DNA of 12,400 bases from Ignavibacteria bacterium (GTDB lineage Bacteria > Bacteroidota > Ignavibacteria > UBA10030 > SZUA-254). The stretch spans positions 1-12,400 of the forward strand of contig VBOC01000066.1 in the NCBI GenBank assembly GCA_005877655.1. Reading direction: 5' to 3'. The position numbers were made by a program, and so were the translations under genes. Below, piece by piece: positions 1 through 6,500 of this stretch. The first letter of the stretch is position 1; each line of letters begins with the position of its first letter. Below the pieces are notes generated by a model. It was not told the DNA's origin and did no database searches. It worked only from the letters and a program-made list of their open reading frames with translations.

Positions 1-55
1 AAAAGGCAAACCCAGGTATTTTCTTTGTACATTCAAAAAAGAATCGACAAAATAA
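1..55 (+). CDS. Possible C-terminal tail of an upstream gene (partial)
   Basis: Reading from base 2, an open frame of 17 codons runs in from the window edge and ends at TAA 53-55, three bases before the next start codon. Its last residues read RYFLCTFKKESTK. The close spacing to the DUF1801 gene would fit an operon. The piece is too short to assign to a family, and the other two plus frames are also open here, so this may be chance. Confidence 0.25.
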   Translation, partial: KGKPRYFLCTFKKESTK

Positions 56-58
56 ATT

Positions 59-475
59 ATGGCAAAAAACAAAACAGTAGAAACTAAAAACAGTGTTGCG
101 GGTTTTCTAAAGAAAATCACCGACGAGAAAAAACGTAAAGACTGTTCGGCAATCATTGACCTGATAACCGAACAGACCGGAATCGAACCGAAAATGTGGG
201 GAACAGGCATCGTGGGTTTTGGAAGTTATCATTACAAGTACGAAAGCGGACACGAAGGGAGTGCACCACTAGCAGGAATTGCATCAAGGGCGAATGCCAT
301 TGCTTTGTATCTTTCCAACTTTGACAAAAGAGAAGAAATGCTGTCGAAATTTGGAAAACACAAAACAGGCGGAGGCTGCATTCATATTGAAAAACTTGAA
401 GACATCGACACGAACGTACTGACGAAAATGGTGAAAAAGTCTATTGAACATCGAAAGAAACAATTTCCGGCTTGA
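59..475 (+). CDS. DUF1801 domain-containing protein
   Basis: A 138-residue, probably cytosolic protein of the small DUF1801 (YdhG-like) family, whose biochemical role is unknown. The domain fills most of the chain: KKRKDCSAIIDLI near residues 24-36, the MWGTGIVGFGSYHYKY core near 46-61, the LYLSNFD strand near 83-89, and a GKHKTGGGCIHI segment near 99-110 before a basic C-terminal helix. Length is normal for the family, so it appears intact. No Shine-Dalgarno sequence is visible before the ATG. The gene is distinctly AT-rich with Lys/Asn-rich AAA/AAC codon use, unlike the GC-rich genes that follow, which suggests recent acquisition. It converges on the LTD gene with a 63-bp gap and no obvious terminator hairpin. 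The family call is fairly secure; function cannot be inferred from its neighbours. Confidence 0.8.
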   Translation: MAKNKTVETKNSVAGFLKKITDEKKRKDCSAIIDLITEQTGIEPKMWGTGIVGFGSYHYKYESGHEGSAPLAGIASRANAIALYLSNFDKREEMLSKFGKHKTGGGCIHIEKLEDIDTNVLTKMVKKSIEHRKKQFPA

Positions 476-538
476 TGGAGAGGGAACAGAAAGCCCATCC
501 GACCACCCCCTCGTTCCGAGTTCTATAATTTTCTTATT

Positions 539-3124
539 TTACATCCTCGCCGCGACGACGACAACGCCCTTCGATGAAAAAATGCGCTGCCCGTCGGCGC
601 TGCGGGCTTCGAGCAGAACAACGTAGATCCCCATTGACACTCTTCTCCGATCATTATCAAAACCATCCCAGATCAGCTCCCCTCTTGATGCGCCCGGCTC
701 GCCGTCGGCGAGCATACGAATCAAACGACCCATCGAATCATAAATCCGCACCCGAAGAACGCTCGCGGACACGGGTAACTGGTAGCTCATGATTGTGACG
801 TCTTCAAACCCGTCACCGTCCGGTGAGAATGGATTCGGCGAGAATGAGATAGCCGCGCCGGCTGCCGAGGGAGTCGTGTAAAGGCTGTTCCGTCTTCCCG
901 GTGTCCCTCCCAGCGGATTTGCACACGTGCTCCAGTTGCGGGAGTCATTTCCAGATAGATTCGGGTTGATCCTTTCGAGCGAACGGCCGCTGTGATCGTC
1001 GATCCCGGCGTTGTGCCAGGCGGGTAGGTAGAAGACACTGTCGATCGTCCTCCCGGTGAGGTCCTGTAGAATAATCCGTTCGCCCGAATTGTTGAGGCTG
1101 ATACCGCTCTGCCTGATGATGACGTGGCTCGATGGATCGGCGAGGTAAGGGAACTGCCTCAAGAGGGATGAATCCGAACTGATGACAGCATATTCTCCGG
1201 CACTGATAATAAAAGGGAGCCGGGTGAGGGGATGAGCACTCGTCGGGACGGAAGTTCGTGACACTGAAGACATCTCCCAATCGCGAAGATCGACGGGACG
1301 GTCGCATCGATTCAAGAGCTCGATGTATTCGGAATTGCCCGAGAGAGGTTCATACATGATCTCATTGATGATCAGGGCGCCGTTCGGGTAGGGAAGCCGG
1401 ATGAATCCATAGGCGAGATTATCGGAAACCCTCAAGTCCGCCGGAAATCCGACGGTGCCGATCATATGGTGCACGCCCGGTGACGGGTTGCTCCAGATGA
1501 AGCTGACGGCGATAGAATCCGCCGGCTTAAGGATCCGGTCGATCCTGGAATAGGCGATTCTCTCGGCCGGTTGAGCAGCCGAATCGCTGTTTATGTCGTC
1601 GTAGATTGAAACGTCGAACGATCCCGCCTCAACCCGTCCCTCGTTCCTGATAGTGAGGGCAATGACAGGAGGCGCTGACAGGCTGTCTTGCGCATAGACC
1701 CGGAGCGCCCGAACGTCGTACTCCAGAGGAGTGAGATAATTTTGCCTGCCCGGCGTGCCGCCCGAGGGATCACGGGAGGAACCCCAGTTGGTCGAGTCGT
1801 TCGAATTCCGGCCGGATTCGATTCGCTCGAGCGAGGTTCCATGGTTCCCACCCCACGATGGAGTGAACCGCACGCTGTCCATGACCGTACCTTCAGGGGC
1901 AAAAAGGACGACGGCATCCCCCTGGTTATTCAATAAGAATGTCGGAAGAGAAGGGACCTGGATGATTGCCGGAGCGGCAGCGGCATTCGATTCGCGGAAC
2001 AAGGTCGAATCCTTCGTAATGACCACGTAGCCGGCCGCGGGTAGGAACTGGGAGGTGTGCGGAAGCGCATACCGGGAGGAACTGTTGCGATTGCTCACGG
2101 CCCAACCATCGAGGCCGATCTCATTTGCGGTTGTGTTGTACAATTCAATCCACTCCGGCTCGCCGGGGGGAGGCGCATAATCGATCTCGTTGATCACAAC
2201 AGAATATTGCGGCAGATCCACTGAGAGTCGCGCCAGTGCCGCGTCATTCAACGGGTTCTGATCCCCCGCGAGCCGAGCCACGACGATAACGGAAATGTTT
2301 CCATAGATGACACTCCGGAGGACGGAACTCACAGTAGCCGTTTCGTTCGGCGCGAGCGAGAACCCGAAATTCACCGAACCAAAAAGTTCAATCTCTTCGG
2401 GGAGAAAGTCCCGGTTCTTGTCTTCAAAAAAGTCGGCGCTTATCGCATTTATCGACAATGTCCCCGCATTTCGGATTGTCGCGACGACAGTGACCGAATC
2501 CCCGGCCCTGGGAAATGGGGGGAGAAAGCTCACACGGTCGACCGAGGCATCCGAATGCGCTCTCGCAGAGATCGTGACGTCGTCGTAGCGGATCGTGCCT
2601 GAAGTACCCGTGCCGTTGCCGAGGACTCGCCACCGGATGCGGACCGAGGGTCGGTCGCTGAGAACATCCGGGAGCCTGAGGCGACGCGCAACGTAAGAGG
2701 TGACACCGGTATTGACCAGCGTGTCGGAGACCGGCACCGGAAATGTGTCCCCGCCGTCGGTGGACGCCTCGATGCGCACGCCGGAATTGTGGCTCGATGA
2801 CCGCCGCTCGTAGAACGTCAGACTATCGGCTTCCAAACCCGAAAAGTCGAGCAGGGTGGAAACGAGGGTCTGCAATATGGTTGCGTTCGTGCTCAGGACT
2901 GCGGTCGACTCCGATAGCGGAATGGAGTGGGATGTCCCAAAATCCCCCGAAATCGAGCGGTTGAAGCTCGTGATCCATCCCGGCGGCAAGGATGGGAGGG
3001 ATACGCTGTCGAAATTCTCCCTGTATGGAAAGAAACGAATCTGTGCCCCTTCCCGGTCCGTGAGAAGTGCAAGGAATAAGAATATCTTGCTGAGAGTAAG
3101 GAATAGGAATATCGTGCTGCGCAT
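539..3124 (-). CDS. Secreted lamin-tail-domain (LTD) protein with CARDB-like repeats and FlgD-type C-terminal domain
   Basis: An exported 861-residue multidomain protein, probably cell-surface or extracellular. The start was placed at 3124 (MRSTIFLFL) rather than the upstream in-frame ATG at 3166, because it follows a GGGGGG stretch and opens directly into a signal peptide (residues 1-25). In order: a beta-rich region (about 35-190, DFSGLEADSLTFYE, RYDDVTIS); a CARDB-like domain (about 195-305, with DSVTVVATIRNAGT); LTD1 (about 308-465, VVINEIDY then EWIELYN); a second CARDB-like domain (about 468-575); LTD2 (about 583-748, LIINEIMYEP then EYIELLN); and a C-terminal sandwich (about 757-861, SPNPFSPDGDG, IYDSMGRLI, WDGFDN, GIYVVLLEA) of the FlgD_ig/T9SS-associated type. 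Both LTDs finish with GGTPGR. Such architectures occur in secreted FCB-group proteins, sometimes near nucleases, but no catalytic domain is seen here. A structural or adhesive role is inferred. A promoter lies upstream at 3244-3272. Confidence 0.85.
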   Translation of the reverse strand: MRSTIFLFLTLSKIFLFLALLTDREGAQIRFFPYRENFDSVSLPSLPPGWITSFNRSISGDFGTSHSIPLSESTAVLSTNATILQTLVSTLLDFSGLEADSLTFYERRSSSHNSGVRIEASTDGGDTFPVPVSDTLVNTGVTSYVARRLRLPDVLSDRPSVRIRWRVLGNGTGTSGTIRYDDVTISARAHSDASVDRVSFLPPFPRAGDSVTVVATIRNAGTLSINAISADFFEDKNRDFLPEEIELFGSVNFGFSLAPNETATVSSVLRSVIYGNISVIVVARLAGDQNPLNDAALARLSVDLPQYSVVINEIDYAPPPGEPEWIELYNTTANEIGLDGWAVSNRNSSSRYALPHTSQFLPAAGYVVITKDSTLFRESNAAAAPAIIQVPSLPTFLLNNQGDAVVLFAPEGTVMDSVRFTPSWGGNHGTSLERIESGRNSNDSTNWGSSRDPSGGTPGRQNYLTPLEYDVRALRVYAQDSLSAPPVIALTIRNEGRVEAGSFDVSIYDDINSDSAAQPAERIAYSRIDRILKPADSIAVSFIWSNPSPGVHHMIGTVGFPADLRVSDNLAYGFIRLPYPNGALIINEIMYEPLSGNSEYIELLNRCDRPVDLRDWEMSSVSRTSVPTSAHPLTRLPFIISAGEYAVISSDSSLLRQFPYLADPSSHVIIRQSGISLNNSGERIILQDLTGRTIDSVFYLPAWHNAGIDDHSGRSLERINPNLSGNDSRNWSTCANPLGGTPGRRNSLYTTPSAAGAAISFSPNPFSPDGDGFEDVTIMSYQLPVSASVLRVRIYDSMGRLIRMLADGEPGASRGELIWDGFDNDRRRVSMGIYVVLLEARSADGQRIFSSKGVVVVAARM
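3071..3124 (-). repeat. In-frame 27-bp tandem duplication inside the signal peptide
   Basis: Bases 3071-3097 and 3098-3124 are two adjacent 27-bp units (each starts aaggaata and continues gaatatc) that match at about 22 of 27 positions. Because 27 bp is nine codons, the duplication is in frame. It yields the repeated hydrophobic stretch IFLFLTLSK / IFLFLALLT in the signal peptide of the LTD protein. Confidence 0.75.
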
Positions 3125-3166
3125 AAGCCCCCCAAATCTGAGTTGAAATATGATTAAGCAGACCAT

Positions 3167-3479
3167 CAGAATGGATTGAAGAGTGGGGCTACGCGGGAGC
3201 CGGTGGCGAACGGGGAGGTTGTGTGGAACGATCGTGCGTTCGAATATTAGAAATTCTTAATCTGATTTGCAAGTCCCGGTGCCGGAAAAGGGATAACAAT
3301 TGATCAAAGTCACGCCTGGGAGGCGGAATTTGTATTAATTTGCACGGTGGGATTGGGGCAGCCGCACACTAATTTATTTTTTGAGAGCTTTTTTCAATTT
3401 TTATGCGTAAAATAGGGGTCACGAATATAGGAACTTTGCTAATACCTGAGAAAATAGCCGCATTGACCGTAATCCGCCC
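3167..3479. other. Divergent intergenic region between LTD gene and nfrA-like gene
   Basis: This 313-bp stretch separates two divergently transcribed genes and should carry promoters for both. The minus-strand promoter is described separately. Toward the plus-strand gene, 3371-3415 is very AT-rich (runs of T and TAAAAT at 3408-3413), so a plus-strand promoter is likely there, but no box pair with good spacing could be chosen. No RNA gene, coding frame or convincing repeat was seen. Confidence 0.5.
3244..3272 (-). promoter_or_regulatory. Putative sigma70-type promoter of the LTD gene
   Basis: On the minus strand, TTGCAA (3272-3267) is separated by exactly 17 bp from TAATAT (3249-3244). It would give a transcript start near 3237 and a leader of roughly 110 nt before the ATG at 3124. 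The boxes are close to consensus and lie in a locally AT-rich part of an otherwise GC-rich intergenic region. Supported by pattern only. Confidence 0.45.
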
Positions 3480-4604
3480 ATGACAGGTGAATTACCCTGG
3501 ACATTCGGGGCGCGCACGACTACCCGCCTGGTTGCGCTCGCCTGCTTTGTTCTCACACCCTTCTCTCTGTCGCGTGGCCAGGCGGTCAATGACACCGCAC
3601 TCGCCGCTTTACTCTCCCGCGCATATGCTCTGTTAGCTATCAATTCCCCCGAGGCCCCATCACTATTCGAACGGGCGGTCGAACTGGATTCATCCAATGT
3701 GCTCGTCCGGAAGCAGCTCGGCTACCTCTACCAGGGGAACGGCAAATTCGAGGAAGCGCTCAGGCAGTTTGTTGCCGCCGATCGCATGCAACCCTCGGAT
3801 TCGACAAAACTCCAGGTCGCCTATGTCCTCTCAGCACTGGGGCGCACCCCGGAAGCGACGGAATTGCTGCACACCCTTCAGCTGAGTCCGTATCAGGACA
3901 TCCGGGACCGTGCCACAAACCAGCTCGCCTCATCCTCTCCGACGGGCTCGGCGGCCGAGTCCTGGACGCGGGTCTATGCAGCTCCCTACTATGATACCAG
4001 GTGGAATACGACCTTTTTTCAGATCAACTTCGAACGGGGGTATTCGCTGACATCAGACCGCAGGGTGGGCGCTTTTGGCACTGTCATGTACTCGGGCGAT
4101 GCCCGGTCAACCGGCGGACAAGCCCCTGCGATCTTTTCCGACAACGCCATCATCTTCGCGCTCGGCCTCCGGCTGCAACCGCTCACCGGGCTTCGCGTCA
4201 GCATCCAGCAGGGAGTCGCCTTCGACCTGATCGATCGCCGGTCGTCGTCGAGCCCTAGAGGGGATTTTAGGGCGGTCGGCGTCTATGCCTGGGGAATCTA
4301 CGCGCCGCATATGTATCACGCCGATCTCAAGGTTCCCGGCCGCCCGTTCGCCGATCTCTACTCCTCGTTCGGCTACTATTCGCGCTACACGAACGGGATC
4401 GGGTATATCCAGGGCCGCGCCGGCCTCCGGATGATCGAAGTGGCGAAGACGGTGGCCGACGTCTACGCGCGCGCGGATATTGTTCGCGACACCGAGAAGC
4501 AATTTTACAACAATCAGAGCGAGGGGAGCGTCGGAGCCAGAATCATTCCCAATATCGATTGGGGCCTCTACCTCGTCGGCGAGTTCCATCGAGGGATGTA
4601 TTGA
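3480..4604 (+). CDS. NfrA-like outer-membrane protein: TPR domain plus C-terminal beta-barrel, ended early by in-frame TGA
   Basis: Predicted outer-membrane partner of the glycosyltransferase encoded next. As read to the first stop it is 374 residues. Residues 1-35 form a signal peptide ending near SRGQA. TPR-like helices span about 36-135 (NVLVRKQLGYLYQGNGKFEE). From about 160 the chain is a run of alternating aromatic/polar beta strands (RVYAAPYYDTRW, FFQINFERGYSL, FADLYSSFGYYSRY), resembling the NfrA C-terminal domain. E. coli NfrA, the outer-membrane phage N4 receptor, is far longer (about 990 residues), so this is a compact version. TGA at 4602-4604 interrupts the barrel: the same frame stays open for 26 more codons and ends in a typical barrel-terminal Phe, three bases before the next gene. 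The undisturbed product would be 401 residues. The start ATG has no strong SD. NfrA assignment rests on fold pattern plus the NfrB-like neighbour. Confidence 0.7.
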   Translation: MTGELPWTFGARTTTRLVALACFVLTPFSLSRGQAVNDTALAALLSRAYALLAINSPEAPSLFERAVELDSSNVLVRKQLGYLYQGNGKFEEALRQFVAADRMQPSDSTKLQVAYVLSALGRTPEATELLHTLQLSPYQDIRDRATNQLASSSPTGSAAESWTRVYAAPYYDTRWNTTFFQINFERGYSLTSDRRVGAFGTVMYSGDARSTGGQAPAIFSDNAIIFALGLRLQPLTGLRVSIQQGVAFDLIDRRSSSSPRGDFRAVGVYAWGIYAPHMYHADLKVPGRPFADLYSSFGYYSRYTNGIGYIQGRAGLRMIEVAKTVADVYARADIVRDTEKQFYNNQSEGSVGARIIPNIDWGLYLVGEFHRGMY

Positions 4605-4685
4605 CGGCTCTCGGATACGCCGGTTCCCTACGATCTGTACTACAACTCGTTCAGGTTCTTTCTTATCATCGACCGGACTTTCTGA
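4605..4685 (+). pseudogene. In-frame continuation of the NfrA-like barrel beyond the TGA
   Basis: Immediately after TGA 4602-4604 the same frame encodes 26 residues starting RLSDTPVPYDLYY and ending FRFFLIIDRTF, then TGA at 4683-4685. The end is a textbook outer-membrane barrel last strand: alternating hydrophobic residues and a terminal phenylalanine, the signal read by the BAM machinery. The true family stop is therefore probably 4685, just ahead of the ATG at 4689. A single G-to-A change in TGG (Trp) would explain the internal TGA. Sequencing error, a real nonsense mutation, or readthrough cannot be told apart from the sequence alone. Confidence 0.65.
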
Positions 4686-4688
4686 CCT

Positions 4689-5945
4689 ATGCTGGGCTGG
4701 TTCATCGAATTTTTCCGTTCCTCGTATCATGTGCTGTACATCGCGACATTTCTCGTGGCGGCATTCTTGTTTGTGAGCGGGCTGGACGACATCTTCATCG
4801 ATCTGTATTACTGGCTGCATTATCTTCTGAACAGGAAGAAATTCATACGGTACGCCTACGAGTCCCCGCAAAAACTTCATGAAGTCCCGGAAAAGCCGAT
4901 CGCGATCTTCATCCCCGCTTGGCGCGAGCACGATGTCATCGACAAGATGCTCGTGAACGCGTGCAGGACGATCCAGTACCGGAACTATGATATCTTCGTG
5001 GGGGTCTATCCGAACGACCCCGAAACGACGATGAAGGTGGAGGAGGTCGGGAAGCTCTTTCCCAACATCCATGCGGTAATCTCTGCGAACGACGGCCCGA
5101 CGACGAAGGCCGACAACCTCAATCAGATCCACGCGGGCATGCTCCGCTGGGAGAACAGGGCGGGGGTGCGATACGATATCATCGTCATGCACGACGCCGA
5201 AGACGTGATCCATCCGATGTCTCTCAAGATTCAGAACTACCTGATCCCCGACCACGACATGGTGCAGATGCCAGTGTTTCCGCTCCACATGAGCCATTTT
5301 AACCTTGTGCACTGGTCCTATGCCGATGAGTTCGCGGAATATCACACCAAGGACCTGCATGTGAGGCAGCTCTTCAGCGGCTTCGTCCCGTCGGCGGGCG
5401 TGGGCACCGCCTTTAACAGGTGGCTGATAGAGTTCGTCGGGACATCGTTCGCAAGAAATATCTTCCGCTCGAAATCGCTGACGGAGGACTATGATCTGGC
5501 CATGCGGCTCGCTCTTGGAAGAGCGAACCTGCTGTTCGTCTACAAACCGTTCGGGATTAACTGCGCGACACGGAGCTTTTTCCCCGAGACGATGGCAGCC
5601 TCGATCAGACAAAAGAGCCGGTGGGTGACAGGGATTTGCCTTCAGTCGTGGAAATTGCTCGGCTGGAAAGGCGACGCGAAGTTCCGGTTCGTGCTCTATC
5701 GCGACCGGAAGGCGGTCATGACGAACGTGATCAACTTCTTCGCCTACCTGGTCATCGGGTATTTCATTGCCTACGAGGCCATCCGGTTCGGGTTCGCGAC
5801 TTCGAGCCAGCTTCCGCCGATCGTCGTGAAGGGAACCATGCTGTTCGATCTCGTGGTTCTCGACAGCTCGCTCATGCTCTGGCGGATCCTCCATCGTTTC
5901 ATTCAATTTCAGCGCCACAGGCAGGGCGCTGTTCATGTTTTATAA
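4689..5945 (+). CDS. NfrB-like inner-membrane family 2 glycosyltransferase, frameshifted near the C-terminus
   Basis: A membrane-bound GT2 enzyme predicted to polymerise a polysaccharide from nucleotide sugars at the inner membrane and pass it to the NfrA-like outer-membrane partner. TM1 lies at about 13-32. The GT-A domain starts at IAIFIPAWRE (71-80). Further motifs are TKADNLN (139-145), the DxD-like HDAED (168-172), the catalytic-base motif LTEDYDLAMRL (264-274) and a Q-x-x-R-W-like motif RQKSRW (307-312). Two TM helices follow at about 345-365 and 380-398. These match the glycosyltransferase half of E. coli NfrB. The read-through frame ends in an unconserved tail (RHRQGAVHVL). The conserved family C-terminus is found in the +1 frame up to 6027, so the 418-residue product is probably not native. 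The MshEN/GSPII_E_N c-di-GMP-binding domain of E. coli NfrB is absent. The ATG follows the restored nfrA stop by 3 nt. Confidence 0.8.
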   Translation: MLGWFIEFFRSSYHVLYIATFLVAAFLFVSGLDDIFIDLYYWLHYLLNRKKFIRYAYESPQKLHEVPEKPIAIFIPAWREHDVIDKMLVNACRTIQYRNYDIFVGVYPNDPETTMKVEEVGKLFPNIHAVISANDGPTTKADNLNQIHAGMLRWENRAGVRYDIIVMHDAEDVIHPMSLKIQNYLIPDHDMVQMPVFPLHMSHFNLVHWSYADEFAEYHTKDLHVRQLFSGFVPSAGVGTAFNRWLIEFVGTSFARNIFRSKSLTEDYDLAMRLALGRANLLFVYKPFGINCATRSFFPETMAASIRQKSRWVTGICLQSWKLLGWKGDAKFRFVLYRDRKAVMTNVINFFAYLVIGYFIAYEAIRFGFATSSQLPPIVVKGTMLFDLVVLDSSLMLWRILHRFIQFQRHRQGAVHVL

Positions 5946-6027
5946 AGCAATGGTCCGGAAGCGGGAGCTCCGCTGGGAGAAGACTGCCAACCGTTTTCCG
6001 AGCGCCGTCGAACAAACGATCCGGTGA
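5896..6027 (+). pseudogene. Displaced C-terminal segment of the NfrB-like glycosyltransferase (+1 frame)
   Basis: In the frame one base ahead of the glycosyltransferase, bases from about 5896 encode VSFNFSATGRALFMFYKAM, then RWEKTANRFPS, ending at TGA 6025-6027. From memory of the family, E. coli NfrB carries a similar block (NLINFMAAWRAL, then WDKTTHDFPS) directly after its last TM region. The match in order and spacing shows this is the lost tail. Family members usually have some 20-25 residues between the LWR-type motif (here LWRI at 397-400) and this block, and these seem missing. The lesion is therefore more likely a deletion of 3n+2 bases than a single inserted base. Translation from the internal ATG at 5935 would give only 30 residues. 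Confidence 0.6.
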
Positions 6028-6076
6028 TCTCTTACCGGGCGGGCGCGGAATTAACCGATCAACTATCATGAAGAAA

Positions 6077-6083
6077 AAGGAGG
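6077..6083 (+). promoter_or_regulatory. Strong Shine-Dalgarno sequence of the receiver gene
   Basis: AAGGAGG at 6077-6083 lies six bases before ATG 6090. It is the strongest ribosome-binding site in the window, fixes that start, and shows the organism uses SD-led initiation, at least for some genes. Confidence 0.8.
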
Positions 6084-6089
6084 AATTGC

Positions 6090-6458
6090 ATGGGGAAACA
6101 AATCCGACTGCTCTACGCCGATGATGAGGAGGCGCTGCGCTATCTCGTGAAGAGTCAGCTCGAAGGGGAGGGATTTGAGGTGGTCACTGCCGACGACGGG
6201 GATACCGCGATCGACCTCTTGAAAAAGGATCCGTATGACATCCTCCTGCTCGATATCCGCATGCCCAGGGTCAACGGGGTCGAGGTGCTGAAATATCTCC
6301 GCGAACGGAAAATCGCGTCCCGGGTCATCATGCTCACTGCGGTCGACGATCTCTCGGTTGCGATCGAATCGGTGAAAAACGGCGCAAACGATTATATCAC
6401 AAAGCCGTACGATCTTCAGGTTCTTCTGAGCTCGATCCAGCGCGTGATGGCGAAATAG
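6090..6458 (+). CDS. Single-domain CheY-like response regulator
   Basis: A 122-residue protein consisting only of a receiver domain, acting in the cytosol as phospho-acceptor from a histidine kinase. All key residues are present: the acidic pair D11-D12, phosphorylation site D55 in LLLDIRMP, T83 in VIMLTA, and K105 in ITKPY. The alpha4-beta5 NGANDYITKPYD block is typical of NtrC/OmpR-type receivers. There is no output domain: the frame stops just after the last helix (SSIQRVMAK), at normal receiver length, so it is not a truncated transcription factor by obvious damage. It follows the damaged NfrB-like tail by 62 bp and has its own strong SD. No kinase lies in the window, so partner and output are unknown; phosphorelay or protein-binding control is inferred. 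Confidence 0.92.
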   Translation: MGKQIRLLYADDEEALRYLVKSQLEGEGFEVVTADDGDTAIDLLKKDPYDILLLDIRMPRVNGVEVLKYLRERKIASRVIMLTAVDDLSVAIESVKNGANDYITKPYDLQVLLSSIQRVMAK

Positions 6459-6466
6459 CCCGGGTC

Positions 6467-6495
6467 TTGGAATTGCGGCAAACTTTTCGTAGATA
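6467..6495 (+). promoter_or_regulatory. Putative sigma70-type promoter of the SRP RNA
   Basis: TTGGAA (6467-6472), a 17-bp spacer, then TAGATA (6490-6495). Transcription would start about six or seven bases on, at 6501-6502, exactly where the first base-paired stem of the SRP RNA begins. This agreement of promoter and RNA end is the main support. Confidence 0.6.
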
Positions 6496-6500
6496 TGGAC

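Noticed and set aside
476..538. Bidirectional terminator between the convergent DUF1801 and LTD genes
   Set aside because: No stable stem with a T-run could be found in this 63-bp stretch.
3290..3302. GGGATAACAATTG resembling a lac operator half-site
   Set aside because: Only an 11-bp match, no second half-site in symmetry, and no LacI-type regulator in the window; coincidence is likely.
4107..5936. A 609-codon open frame on the minus strand opposite the NfrA/NfrB-like genes
   Set aside because: It is antisense to two genes with clear family motifs; its translation is rich in His/Arg/Asp/Glu/Pro with no domain pattern, typical of a shadow frame in GC-rich DNA. Its openness despite the sense-strand lesions is notable but not evidence of coding.
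5937..5946. GTTTTATAAA as a programmed -1 frameshift site at the end of the glycosyltransferase
   Set aside because: It does not fit a proper X XXY YYZ heptamer in frame, and a -1 shift would enter the wrong frame; the conserved tail is in the +1 frame.
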